From the NCBI RefSeq assembly GCF_050627025.1, contig NZ_CP192472.1: 64,000 bases of DNA; one strand, given 5' to 3'. This document shows positions 28,546 through 37,142 of the stretch, one piece after another. Numbering within the stretch: the stretch's first letter is position 1; every line of letters starts with the position of its first letter. Both the position numbers and the translations under genes were made by a program. The DNA is from Variovorax paradoxus_P. Its GTDB lineage: Bacteria; Pseudomonadota; Gammaproteobacteria; Burkholderiales; Burkholderiaceae_C. The notes beneath the pieces were generated by a model that had not been told where the DNA came from, did not search any database, and was given only the letters and a program-made list of their open reading frames with translations.

Positions 28546-28566
28546 CCCTCGTTTTGAGGGTTTTCT
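28545..28566 (+). terminator. Small hairpin with T-run in the ridA leader region
   Basis: ACCCTC and GAGGGT pair around GTTTT and are followed by TTTCT on the + strand, resembling a weak intrinsic terminator or attenuator. On the minus strand there is no T-run. Its meaning depends on where the rightward transcript begins. Confidence 0.35.
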
Positions 28567-28636
28567 GAAACTAATTTTCAGATTGGATCGATACTTGCGA
28601 TCCTCTCTCTTCTTCTTTCACTTCAGGAGTTTTCCC

Positions 28637-29023
28637 ATGCCGCTCGAATACCTCGGCGCCCCGCCCGTTGCCTCGGACCGCCAGGCCCGCCCCTTCTCCC
28701 CGGCCGTGCGCGCGGGCGATTTCATCTACGTGTCGGGCCAGGTGCCCGCCAATGCCGAGGGTGAGATCGTGGTGGGCGGCATCGAGGCGCAAACGCGCCA
28801 GGTGATGGAAAACCTGAAGAAGGTGCTCGCACTGGCCGGCGCCACGCTCGACGACGTGTGCAAGAGCACCGTGTGGCTGCACGACGCGCGCGACTTTGGT
28901 GCCTTCAACCGCATCTACATGAGCTATTTCGGTGAAAACAAGCCGGCGCGCTCGACCACCGAGGCACGCCTGATGGTCGATGCCAAGGTCGAGATCGACG
29001 TGGTGGCCTACAAGCCCAAGTAA
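28637..29023 (+). CDS. RidA family enamine/imine deaminase-like protein
   Basis: The 128-residue YjgF/YER057c/UK114 protein has the family pattern: FIYVSGQVP, ATLDDVCKSTVWL and PARSTTEARL with the conserved arginine that holds the imine carboxylate. RidA proteins hydrolyse reactive 2-aminoacrylate or related imines released by PLP-dependent deaminases. ATG 28637 has CAGGAG upstream. It diverges from an operon encoding just such a deaminase, so a protective role for that pathway is a good guess. Confidence 0.88.
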   Translation: MPLEYLGAPPVASDRQARPFSPAVRAGDFIYVSGQVPANAEGEIVVGGIEAQTRQVMENLKKVLALAGATLDDVCKSTVWLHDARDFGAFNRIYMSYFGENKPARSTTEARLMVDAKVEIDVVAYKPK

Positions 29024-29041
29024 GTCACCAGCGCCGCTGAA

Positions 29042-29635
29042 TTACCGCAGCTCGGTCTTGCGCTGGATGATGCGCGAGACCAGGCCGTATTCGACCGCCT
29101 CCTCGGCAGAGAGCCAGCGGTCGCGCTCGATGTCGGCGAGCACCACATCGATCGGCTTGCCGGTTTCGCGCGCAATTTCGTGCGCAATGCGATGCCTGGC
29201 CTTGATGATCTCTTGCGCCTGGATGGCAATGTCGGTCGCCTGCCCTCCGGCGCCGCCGCTGGGCTGGTGAATCAGGAATCGTGTGTTGGGCAGGCACACG
29301 CGCCGTTCTTTCGGCGCGGCCAGGTAGAGATGCGTTGCGGCGCTGCCGACCCAGCCGGTGCCGATCATGTTCACCGGCGCCGAAATGAAACGCACGATGT
29401 CGTGAATGGCGTCTCCTGATTCGAGGTGGCCGCCGGGCGAGCTCACGAGAATGTCGATGGGCTTTTCGGCGCTGTCGGCGTCCAGTGCAATGAGCCTGCG
29501 CGTCACGTCGGCGGCCACAGAATCGGTAATGCTGCCGAAGATCAGCAGCGTGCGCGACTTGAAGGCTTTCTCTTCCAGATAGGAGTTGCGCGGCTCGGCA
29601 GTGGCAGCGGGCTTGGTGTCGTCGTCGGTTTCCAT
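29042..29635 (-). CDS. ClpP-like serine protease (stand-alone paralogue)
   Basis: The 197-residue protein aligns with ClpP: the serine in GWVGSAATH sits where the catalytic serine of the AASM motif lies, the histidine is in FLIHQPSGG, and the aspartate in ERDRWLSAEEAVEYGL. So the triad appears intact. The serine motif is unusual (GSAAT instead of AASMG). It is not linked to clpX or tig, so it is probably a second ClpP. It could have different partners or substrates. The start ATG 29635 has a distant AGGAG. Confidence 0.82.
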   Translation of the reverse strand: METDDDTKPAATAEPRNSYLEEKAFKSRTLLIFGSITDSVAADVTRRLIALDADSAEKPIDILVSSPGGHLESGDAIHDIVRFISAPVNMIGTGWVGSAATHLYLAAPKERRVCLPNTRFLIHQPSGGAGGQATDIAIQAQEIIKARHRIAHEIARETGKPIDVVLADIERDRWLSAEEAVEYGLVSRIIQRKTELR

Positions 29636-29739
29636 GATGAAGAAGCACTCCTGTGATTGACCGGCATCTTGCCGGACAGGCGAACAGTTTCGCGACATTT
29701 GCACGGGCCGTGGCAAGCGGCACCGAAAAACCCGCCCAG

Positions 29740-30417
29740 TCAGCCTGCGAGCCGCCCCGCCACCAGTTGCAACACGCGGTCGCAGCGCTTTGCGAGCTCC
29801 TGGTCGTGCGTGACCATCACGAAGGCCGTGCGGTGCTTGTGAGCGAGTTCGATCATCAGCGCAAACACGGTGTCGGCCGTGTTGCGGTCTAGATTGCCCG
29901 TGGGTTCGTCGGCCAGCACGCAGGCCGGCTGCGTAACCAGTGCGCGCGCAATGGCCACACGCTGGCGCTCGCCGCCGGACAGTTCGGCCGGCCGGTGATG
30001 CAGACGGCCGCCAAGCCCCACGCTTTCGAGAATCCTGGTGGCGGCGGCTGCCGCTTGCGCAGGCTCGGTGCGCCGGATTTTTAGCGGCATTGCCACGTTG
30101 TCGAGCGCGCTGAATTCGGGCAGCAGGTGGTGAAACTGATAGACGAAGCCCAGGTGCTGGTTGCGCAGCCGCCCCTGCTCGGCCGCATCGGCATGGGCGA
30201 TGTCCTTGCCCAGCAGCTCGACCTTTCCGGAGGTGGGCGCGTCGAGCCCGCCCATCAGGTGCAGCAGCGTGCTCTTGCCGGAACCCGAGGCGCCGACAAT
30301 GGCCAGCGTTTCGCCGGCGCGCACGTCAAGGTCGACGCCGTGCAGCACGGTGAGGTCGATGCGCCCCTCATGAAAGCGCTTGGTGAGGCCGCGGGCCTTC
30401 AGGACGACATCACTCAT
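29740..30417 (-). CDS. lolD: Lipoprotein-releasing system ATPase LolD
   Basis: The 225-residue ATPase has Walker A GASGSGKST, LolD-type LLHLMGGLDAPTSG and FVYQFHHLLPEFSALDNVAMPL, signature LSGGERQRVAIARAL and Walker B VLADEPTGNLD. LolD powers release of outer-membrane lipoproteins from the inner membrane to LolA. It overlaps the upstream permease gene by eight bases, the standard lolCD layout. Confidence 0.93.
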   Translation of the reverse strand: MSDVVLKARGLTKRFHEGRIDLTVLHGVDLDVRAGETLAIVGASGSGKSTLLHLMGGLDAPTSGKVELLGKDIAHADAAEQGRLRNQHLGFVYQFHHLLPEFSALDNVAMPLKIRRTEPAQAAAAATRILESVGLGGRLHHRPAELSGGERQRVAIARALVTQPACVLADEPTGNLDRNTADTVFALMIELAHKHRTAFVMVTHDQELAKRCDRVLQLVAGRLAG

Positions 30418-31666
30418 AGCGCAGGGCCTCGGCGGGGTTGACGCGGCTCGCGCGCCAGCTCGGATACAGCGTGGCCAGGAAGGCCAGGACAAGGGAAATG
30501 ATTGCAATCGGCATGATGTCGCTGCGCTGCGGATCGCTCGGCATCTTGCTGATCAGGTAGATGTCCTTGGGCAGGAAGCTCGCATGAAAGAGCTGCTCGA
30601 GCGCGGGCACGATCACGTCGATGTTGTACGCAATGCCCAGCCCCAGCAGCAGGCCGGCCACGGTGCCGATCACGCCGACCATGGCGCCCTGCACCACGAA
30701 GATGCCCATGATGCTGCGCGGCGAGCTGCCCAGCGTACGCAAAATGGCAATGTCCGCGCGCTTGTCGGTCACGGTCATTACCAGCGTGGACACCAGGTTG
30801 AAGGCAGCCACGGCCACAATGAGCGTGAGGATGATGAACATCATGCGTTTCTCGACCTGGACGGCCGCAAACCATGTCTTGTTCTGGCGCGTCCAGTCGC
30901 GAATCAAAAACTGGCCCGGCAGCGTTACGGCCATCTGGTCGGCCACGTCGCGTGCCTCGTTCAGGTCCTTGAGCTTGATGCGGATACCGGTCGGCCCGTC
31001 GAGCCGGAACACGCGTTGCGCGTCTTCGGCATGAATCATTGCCAGCGCCGAGTCGTATTCGTAGTGCCCCGAATCGAAGGTGCCCACCACGGTGAACTGC
31101 TTGAGCCGCGGCACCACGCCCGCGGGCGTGACCTGCCCGCCAGGCGCCACCAGCGTGACCTGGTCGCCCGGCTGCACAAAGAGCGACCGGGCCAGCTCAC
31201 CGCCGAGCACAATGCCGAACTCGCCCGGCACCAGCTTGTCGAGCGTGCCCTTTTGCGCGGTGGTGGCAATGTCGGTGACCTCGGGTTCGAGCTTGGGCAC
31301 AATGCCGCGCACCAGCGTGCCCTTCATGTCTTCGCCGCGCGCAATGAGTGCCTGCGTGGCAATGAAGGGAGCGGCGCCGATGACCTCGGGGTTCTTGCGG
31401 GCGGCTGCCGTAATGGCGTCGATGTCGGGCAGGGCCTGGCCGTCGCGCGAAAGAATTTCGATGTGCGACACCACGCCGAGCATGCGGTCGCGCACTTCCT
31501 TCTGGAAGCCGTTCATTACGCTGAGCACAATGATCAGCGCCGCCACTCCCAATGCGATGCCGAGCATCGACACGCCCGAGATGAAGGAGATGAAGCCGTT
31601 GCGCCGTGTCGCCCGGCCTGCGCGCGTATAACGCCAGCCGAGCTGCAGTTCATAAGGAAGTCGCAT
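30410..31666 (-). CDS. lolC: Lipoprotein-releasing system permease (LolC/LolE type)
   Basis: The 418-residue permease begins MRLPYELQLGWRYTRAGR and has one N-terminal helix, a large periplasmic domain and three C-terminal helices in the MacB/FtsX-like region (FNLVSTLVMTVTDKRADIAILRTLG). Many betaproteobacteria encode a single LolC/E permease that probably forms a homodimer; only one copy is next to lolD here. ATG 31666 is chosen at the conserved N-terminus. Confidence 0.9.
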   Translation of the reverse strand: MRLPYELQLGWRYTRAGRATRRNGFISFISGVSMLGIALGVAALIIVLSVMNGFQKEVRDRMLGVVSHIEILSRDGQALPDIDAITAAARKNPEVIGAAPFIATQALIARGEDMKGTLVRGIVPKLEPEVTDIATTAQKGTLDKLVPGEFGIVLGGELARSLFVQPGDQVTLVAPGGQVTPAGVVPRLKQFTVVGTFDSGHYEYDSALAMIHAEDAQRVFRLDGPTGIRIKLKDLNEARDVADQMAVTLPGQFLIRDWTRQNKTWFAAVQVEKRMMFIILTLIVAVAAFNLVSTLVMTVTDKRADIAILRTLGSSPRSIMGIFVVQGAMVGVIGTVAGLLLGLGIAYNIDVIVPALEQLFHASFLPKDIYLISKMPSDPQRSDIMPIAIISLVLAFLATLYPSWRASRVNPAEALRYE

Positions 31667-31754
31667 ATTTTCAGTTGTTTGACGCGCTTCCGGCGCCAAG
31701 GGCGCTTCGGGGCGTTTCATCCCCGGGATTGTGGCATTCCCGGACAATAGGGGA

Positions 31755-32732
31755 ATGGCCGAACCTCTCCCACGTCATCTGTTGATTCCCTTTGCCGGCC
31801 GCGGTTCCCCTGCATGCCGCGCCGCGCTGCCATCGCTCCGGCTGCCCAACCTCGAGTCCCTGCTCTCCCGGCTCTCGATCGTGCAGACCGATACCCAGGA
31901 CGAAAGCACGCGCTCGCCGCCCCATGAGCGGGCGCTGGCCGCGGCACTTGGTATTGCGGCAGCCGACGGCTGCATTCCCTGGGCCGCGCTCGAAGCAAGG
32001 CAACTCGGCATCGCCGAGCCCGGCGACAGCGAAGGCTGGGGACTGGTGTCGCTTTGCAATTGGCAGGTGGGCATCGACGACGTGGTGCTGGGCGACCCGG
32101 CCGCCATCGAGATCGACCCCGCCGAATCGGCCGCCCTTCTGGCCGCCGCCCATCCCTTCTTCGAGGAAGACGGCATTGCACTGCACCCTTGCGCCACGCC
32201 GGGCCGATGGCTTGCGCGTGCGCGCATCTTCAACGGCCTGGCAACGGCATCGATCGACCGCGCGGTGGGGCACCCGATTTCGCAGTGGTCGCCCCTGGCC
32301 GAAGCCGCACGGCCGCTGCGCCGCTTGCAGAATGAAATGCAGATGCTGCTCTATACCCAGCGCGTGAACGACGACCGCGCCGCCCGCGGCGTGCCGCCGA
32401 TCAACTCGTTCTGGCTCAGCGGCACCGGCGCGCTGCAGGGCGACATGCTTTCGCCCGCCACACCCCCGTCCGTCCAGCCCACCGTGAGCGACGCGCTGCG
32501 CGTTGCCGCCTTGCGCGACGACGGCCCGGGCTGGGCGCAGGCGTGGCAAGCACTGGACGCCGGTGCCATTGCCACCCTGCTGGCCGACTACACCGCCGGT
32601 GCCGACATCGTGCTCACGCTGTGCGGCGACCGTGCGGCGCAGCGCTATGCGGTGCAGCAGCGCGGCCTGGTGGGTTGGGCCAAGAGCCTGTTCGACCGGC
32701 CTCGCGTCGCCAACGTGCTCGAGGCGCTATGA
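31755..32732 (+). CDS. Conserved protein of unknown function paired with recJ
   Basis: The 325-residue soluble protein starts MAEPLPRHLLIPFAGRG and contains ALGIAAADGCIPWAA, a WGLVSLCNWQVGIDDV region and NSFWLSGTG. I recall homologues next to recJ in betaproteobacteria, sometimes labelled phosphoglycerate mutase-like. No metal-binding mutase motifs are obvious to me, so I do not assign that function. Its stop overlaps the recJ start (ATGA), indicating joint expression. Confidence 0.75.
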   Translation: MAEPLPRHLLIPFAGRGSPACRAALPSLRLPNLESLLSRLSIVQTDTQDESTRSPPHERALAAALGIAAADGCIPWAALEARQLGIAEPGDSEGWGLVSLCNWQVGIDDVVLGDPAAIEIDPAESAALLAAAHPFFEEDGIALHPCATPGRWLARARIFNGLATASIDRAVGHPISQWSPLAEAARPLRRLQNEMQMLLYTQRVNDDRAARGVPPINSFWLSGTGALQGDMLSPATPPSVQPTVSDALRVAALRDDGPGWAQAWQALDAGAIATLLADYTAGADIVLTLCGDRAAQRYAVQQRGLVGWAKSLFDRPRVANVLEAL

Positions 32733-34450
32733 AAATCATCGCCAGGGAAATTCCGCCCCGCACGGTCTGGGCGCTGGAGCAGGCCGGCGTGCACCCCTTG
32801 CTGGCCCGCCTCTTTGCCGCGCGCGGCGTGCTGGCCAAGGATGAGCTCGACGACGGCCTGGCGCGCCTGCTGCCGCCCGACACGCTGCACGGCACGCCTG
32901 AGGCCGCAGTGCTGCTCGCCGATGCCATGGCGCAGGACAAGCGCCTTTGCATCGTGGCCGACTACGACTGCGACGGCGCCACCGCATGCGCCGTTGCCGT
33001 GCGCGGCCTGCGACTGCTAGGCGCAAGAAACGTGAGCTACCTGGTGCCCGATCGCGTGGTCGACGGCTACGGCCTCACGCCGCCCATTGCCGAGCGCGTG
33101 GCCGAGAGCGGCGCCGACATGCTGATTACCGTGGACAACGGCATTGCCAGCGTCGAAGGCGTGGCGGCCGCCAAGGCGCGCGGCCTGCAGGTGCTGGTAA
33201 CCGACCACCACCTGCCCGGCCCGGAGTTGCCGGCTGCGGATGTGCTGGTGAACCCCAACCAGCCCTGCTGCGGCTTCGAGAGCAAGAGCATTGCCGGCGT
33301 GGGCGTGATGTTCTATGTGCTGCTGGCGCTGCGCTCGGAATTGCGCGCACGCGGTGTCTTCACCGCGGCCACGCAGCCCAAGCTGGACGTGCTGCTCCCG
33401 CTGGTGGCACTTGGCACCGTGGCCGACGTGGTGAAGCTCGACGCCAACAACCGCCGCCTGGTTGCGCAGGGCCTCAGGCGCATTCGCGCCGGCGCGCTGC
33501 CGGCGGGCATTGCGGCACTGTTCAAGGCAGCCGGTCGCAACGCTTCGGTGGCCACCACCTTCGACTTCGGCTTTGCGCTCGGCCCGCGCATCAACGCGGC
33601 CGGACGGCTCGCCGACATGACGCTGGGCATCGAATGCCTGTTGACCGACGACGCTGGCCGCGCCGACGAACTCGCGCGCATGCTCGACGGTATCAACCGC
33701 GAGCGTCGGGATATCGAGGGCGGCATGCGCGACCAGGCGCTGATGCTGGCCGAATCGCTCTTCGGCCCCGATGCCGCGGGCGGCGAAGCGCCGCCCGCGG
33801 CCATCAGCGTATTCGATGCGGAATTCCACGAGGGCGTTGTCGGCATCGTGGCATCGCGCCTGAAAGACCGCTTCCATCGCCCGACCTTCGTGTTTGCGGC
33901 CAGCGGCGCGCCGGGCAAGGAGCACGAACTCAAGGGCTCGGGAAGGTCGATTCCAGGCTTTCACCTGCGGGATGCGCTCGACCTTGTGGCCAAGCGGCAT
34001 CCGGGCGTGCTGCTGCGCTTTGGTGGGCATGCCATGGCAGCGGGCTGCACCGTGGCGCGCGAGAAGTTCGAGGTGTTCGAACGCGCGCTGGCCGAGGTGG
34101 CGCGGGAGTGGCTCGACGCAGCCACGCTGACCCGGCGCCTCGACACCGACGGCCCGCTGGAACGCGAGTACATGCGCATCGACCTGGTCGACACATTGCA
34201 TCGCGAGGTGTGGGGCCAGGGCTTTGCGCCGCCCACGTTCAGCGAGGAAGTCGAGGTGGTGTCGCAACGCCTGGTTGGCGAGAAGCACCTGGCCCTGAAG
34301 CTGCGGCACCAGGGCCACCCCGTCGACGGCATCTGGTTCGGCCACACCGACCCGCTGCCTGCGCGCGTGAAGCTCGCTTTCAGGCTCGATGCGGATGAGT
34401 GGCAGGGTGTGCGCCGCGTGCGCTTCCTCGTCGAGGGCGCGGAAATCTAG
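32729..34450 (+). CDS. recJ: Single-stranded-DNA-specific exonuclease RecJ
   Basis: The 573-residue protein is a DHH-family 5'-3' single-strand exonuclease used in recombination and mismatch repair. Metal motifs include DYDCDG (78-83), the DHH of TDHHLPG (159-161), and a C-terminal DHHA1 region with FRFGGHAMAAG-like LLRFGGHAMAAGCT. The length agrees with E. coli RecJ (577). It is coupled to the preceding conserved gene. Confidence 0.94.
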   Translation: MKIIAREIPPRTVWALEQAGVHPLLARLFAARGVLAKDELDDGLARLLPPDTLHGTPEAAVLLADAMAQDKRLCIVADYDCDGATACAVAVRGLRLLGARNVSYLVPDRVVDGYGLTPPIAERVAESGADMLITVDNGIASVEGVAAAKARGLQVLVTDHHLPGPELPAADVLVNPNQPCCGFESKSIAGVGVMFYVLLALRSELRARGVFTAATQPKLDVLLPLVALGTVADVVKLDANNRRLVAQGLRRIRAGALPAGIAALFKAAGRNASVATTFDFGFALGPRINAAGRLADMTLGIECLLTDDAGRADELARMLDGINRERRDIEGGMRDQALMLAESLFGPDAAGGEAPPAAISVFDAEFHEGVVGIVASRLKDRFHRPTFVFAASGAPGKEHELKGSGRSIPGFHLRDALDLVAKRHPGVLLRFGGHAMAAGCTVAREKFEVFERALAEVAREWLDAATLTRRLDTDGPLEREYMRIDLVDTLHREVWGQGFAPPTFSEEVEVVSQRLVGEKHLALKLRHQGHPVDGIWFGHTDPLPARVKLAFRLDADEWQGVRRVRFLVEGAEI

Positions 34451-34577
34451 CTTGCCTCCTGCGCTTGCGGGACAAACAATTTCGCGCGACACGGCGGGCA
34501 TGTGGTCGGGACGGATTCCTACGCCGTCAGGCCCGCGGAGTTTTACGGTGGTCGTTTACATGAGGAGCCCAGGCACC

Positions 34578-35603
34578 ATGAAATCGACCACTTCATCACC
34601 TCCCAAGTCCGCCAAGTCCGCAGGAACAGCCCATACCGCTGAGAAGCAGCGCGAGGTCCAACGCGCACAGGATGCAAAAGACAGTGCGCAAGAAAGCGGA
34701 AAACCCGCTGCGAAAAAGTCCAGCCAGCCCGCGCAGGCGGGCTCGCATCAGCAGCCGGTCAACCCGATGCCGGCGCAGCACCTGAGCAAGCCCGGCCAGG
34801 AAGCGGACATGGCGCTGCGCCCCCGGTTCGAAGCGCCCGACTACCAGGGCAGCGGCAAGCTCGAAGGCATGACGGCGCTGATCACCGGAGGCGACTCCGG
34901 CATTGGCCGCGCCGTGGCGCTGCTCTATGCGCGCGAAGGCGCCGACGTGGCCATCGTGCATCTCGATGAAGACGAAGACGCAGAGGAAACACGGCGGCAT
35001 GTAGAGAACGAAGGCACGCGATGCATCGTGATCAAGGGCGACGTCTGCAATCCGGCGTTCTGCCGCGAGGCGGTCGACAAGACGATCGAAGCCTTCGGCA
35101 AGCTCGACATCCTGGTGAACAACGCGGCCTTCCAGTTGCATGCGTCGTCGATCGAGGACATTACCGATGAGCGATTCGACCTGACGCTCAGGACCAATGT
35201 GTTCGGCTACTTTCAGATGGCGCGGGCCGCGGTGCCGCACCTGGGCCAGGGCTCGTCGATCATCAACACCGGGTCGGTCACGGGGTTGGAGGGAAGCGCG
35301 CACCTGCTCGACTATTCGACCACCAAGGGCGCCATTCACGCATTCACCAAGTCGCTGGCCAGCAACCTGTTGCCCAAGGGCATCCGCGTGAATGCGGTGG
35401 CACCAGGGCCGGTGTGGACCCCGTTGAACCCGGCGGACAGCCCGCCCGAAAAGGTGAAGGACTTCGGCAAGAACACCGACATGCGAAGGCCGGCACAACC
35501 CGAGGAACTCTCTCCCGCCTATGTGTTTCTGGCGGCGCCCAGTTGCGCGAGCTACATCACGGGCATCGTGCTGCCGATCACGGGCAGTGTGGGCGCCGTC
35601 TGA
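34578..35603 (+). CDS. SDR family oxidoreductase, general-stress (YgaD/GS39) type
   Basis: The 341-residue protein has a charged, low-complexity N-terminus (about 1-70, Lys/Ser/Gln/Pro-rich) followed by an SDR domain with TGGDSGIG, NNAA, IINTGSVTG and YSTTKGA. The GRAVALLYAREGADVAI pattern and C-terminal SYITG fit the stress-induced SDR group that includes Bacillus GS39. ATG 34578 has GAGGAG 10-15 bases upstream. The 3' end overlaps the convergent DUF1275 gene by 26 bases. Substrate unknown. Confidence 0.86.
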   Translation: MKSTTSSPPKSAKSAGTAHTAEKQREVQRAQDAKDSAQESGKPAAKKSSQPAQAGSHQQPVNPMPAQHLSKPGQEADMALRPRFEAPDYQGSGKLEGMTALITGGDSGIGRAVALLYAREGADVAIVHLDEDEDAEETRRHVENEGTRCIVIKGDVCNPAFCREAVDKTIEAFGKLDILVNNAAFQLHASSIEDITDERFDLTLRTNVFGYFQMARAAVPHLGQGSSIINTGSVTGLEGSAHLLDYSTTKGAIHAFTKSLASNLLPKGIRVNAVAPGPVWTPLNPADSPPEKVKDFGKNTDMRRPAQPEELSPAYVFLAAPSCASYITGIVLPITGSVGAV

Positions 35604-36366
35604 ATGCAGCCAGGAGTTTCTGCAGCGTTCTGGAGCGCGGCACGTCTTGCACAAGGGGCGGCACCGAGACGGCCAGCAGCAATGCCGCGAGAGGCACTAC
35701 GCATACGAAGCCGAGATAGCTGAAACCGAGCGCGCCGACAATTCCGCCCGCTACGAACATGCCGATCAGCCCACCCGCCGCCTGCACCTTGCGGCGGTTG
35801 TGGCGCACCATCGCCTGCTTGGGCGTTGCATGGCGGTTCCAGTAGAGCAGCTTGCCCAGTTCCATGCCCAGGTCGGTGATGTTGCCGGTCATGTGCGTCG
35901 TGCGAATGCTGCCTCCGGATGTTTTGGAGCCGACAGCGTTCTGCAAGCCCATGATGAAAGATAGCAACAGCACCGTGAGCGGCACCGCAAACGGCGTGGG
36001 CCATGTGAGCGTGATGGCCCCCATCAGCCCGAACGGAAACATGAGCGCCGCTTCGAGCAGCAGCGGTACCGCATAGACGCTGCGCAAGCGATGCTGGCGA
36101 CCCCAGTTCACGAGAATCGCGCAGACGGCTGCGCCTGAGACAAAAGCCAGAATGGCGCCGAGCGCATTCAGCAGCAGCCTGGTGTTGCCAAGCACCAGGC
36201 CGTCGGCGAACTGCGATGCAAAGCCCGTCATGTGCGAGGTATACATGTGCAGCACCAGAAACCCGCCCGCATTGACCGCGCCGGCATTGAAGGCCAGCAG
36301 AAGGCCGAGCACCCGGTTCGTTGAAGGGGCGCGGTGCCGGTGGGTAAGAAAACGGAGTCTGCGCAT
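35578..36366 (-). CDS. DUF1275 (YoaK) family membrane protein
   Basis: The 262-residue protein has about six helices and the family features AGAVNAGGFLVLHMYTSHMTGFAS and GLQNAVGSKTSGGSIRTTHMTGNITDLG, the paired H-M-TG motifs of DUF1275. Function unknown; members are proposed inner-membrane transport-like proteins. It faces the SDR gene and shares 26 bases with it. Confidence 0.85.
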   Translation of the reverse strand: MRRLRFLTHRHRAPSTNRVLGLLLAFNAGAVNAGGFLVLHMYTSHMTGFASQFADGLVLGNTRLLLNALGAILAFVSGAAVCAILVNWGRQHRLRSVYAVPLLLEAALMFPFGLMGAITLTWPTPFAVPLTVLLLSFIMGLQNAVGSKTSGGSIRTTHMTGNITDLGMELGKLLYWNRHATPKQAMVRHNRRKVQAAGGLIGMFVAGGIVGALGFSYLGFVCVVPLAALLLAVSVPPLVQDVPRSRTLQKLLAAFRRRPHCP

Positions 36367-36523
36367 CAGCGTGCAACTTGCACTTCGACTCTAGCACCCG
36401 GCAGGAGCGGCGGCGCCGGGGCTAGCACGCTTTCGTTGCGGCACGACCTGAGGAATGCGCTGATTACACTTTGCGCCGGTCTGCGTTGTGCATACGTGTT
36501 CACATATTCAAAAGAGGGTTCCG

Positions 36524-36925
36524 ATGAAAATCTCAGTTCTTCTGATGGCCGCCGCGTTTATCGCGCCTGCCCTGCCCGCCGCGGCACAGGTCTCGGTCAA
36601 CATCAACCTGCCTCTGGTCCAGGTTGCGCCTCCAGCACCGCGCTATGAGCCCATGCCGGGTCCCAGGGCGGGCCAGGTGTGGGTGCCGGGGCACTGGCAA
36701 TGGAATCAGCGCGCCTACGTCTGGCGTGCCGGTTTCTGGCAAGCCGCACGGCCCGACTACGCGTATGCGCCCGGCCGCTGGGTTCAGGCGGACGGCGGAT
36801 GGCGATGGATCGAAGGCGACTGGCGCCGGGCGGAGCGGCCGCGCCACGCCGACCACGGCGGCGATCATGGCGGCGGCGGACACCAGCACTGCCCTCCGGG
36901 ACAAGCCAAGAAGGGCCGCTGCTGA
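36524..36925 (+). CDS. Secreted W-x-x-G-x-W repeat protein
   Basis: The 133-residue protein has a Sec leader (MKISVLLMAAAFIAPALPAAAQ) and repeated VWVPGHWQW, VWRAGFWQ, YAPGRWVQ segments, the YXWXGXW-type repeat found in small periplasmic or surface proteins. The His/Gly/Cys-rich tail (HADHGGDHGGGGHQHCPPG) could bind metal. No lipobox cysteine is present in the leader. ATG 36524 has GAGGG seven bases upstream. Function unknown. Confidence 0.72.
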   Translation: MKISVLLMAAAFIAPALPAAAQVSVNINLPLVQVAPPAPRYEPMPGPRAGQVWVPGHWQWNQRAYVWRAGFWQAARPDYAYAPGRWVQADGGWRWIEGDWRRAERPRHADHGGDHGGGGHQHCPPGQAKKGRC

Positions 36926-36945
36926 TTTTTATCGGCCGCAGGAAT

Positions 36946-36978
36946 AAAAAAAGGGGCGATAGAGATCGCCCCTTTTTT
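36946..36978. terminator. Bidirectional intrinsic terminator
   Basis: GGGGCGAT (36953-36960) and ATCGCCCC (36965-36972) form an 8-bp stem with a 4-base loop. It is flanked by seven A on the left and six T on the right, so it works on both strands: for the repeat-protein gene and for transcription coming from the tRNA-Thr side. Confidence 0.88.
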
Positions 36979-37019
36979 ATTGCCGGCCAAGGCAACTGCC
37001 TTGTTCGGGATCTTCGATG

Positions 37020-37095
37020 TGGTGCCGCTTGTCGGAATCGAACTGACGACCTTCCGCTTACAAGGCGGGTGCTCTACCAACTGAGCTAAAGCGGC
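37020..37095 (-). tRNA. tRNA-Thr (UGU)
   Basis: The reverse strand folds as a complete 76-base tRNA with acceptor GCCGCTT/AAGCGGC, D-arm AGCTCAGTTGGTAGAGC, anticodon loop CTTGTAA giving TGT, T-arm with GTTCGATTC and an encoded CCA end (37022-37020). The TGT anticodon reads ACA and other ACN threonine codons. Confidence 0.96.
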
Positions 37096-37142
37096 ACGAA
37101 TCCTGGGATTCTAGCGGCGCAAAAACGCGCCTATCTACGCGC

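Larger units (their letters stand above)
28482..28581. promoter_or_regulatory. Twin operator-like sites in the divergent control region
   Basis: TGAAAGAAATTTTC (28482-28495) and CTGAAACTAATTTTCAG (28565-28581) share TGAAA-N2-AATTTTC; the second is an inverted repeat CTGAAA/TTTCAG. One site lies 31 bases upstream of the binding-protein start, the other about 55 bases upstream of the RidA-family start. RpiR regulators often bind TGAAA-N-TTTCA-type sites, and one is encoded in the operon. Binding is inferred. Confidence 0.55.

Noticed and set aside
37020..37095. Reading the tRNA as tRNA-Val
   Set aside because: Careful placement of the seven-base anticodon loop CTTGTAA gives TGT, which is threonine.
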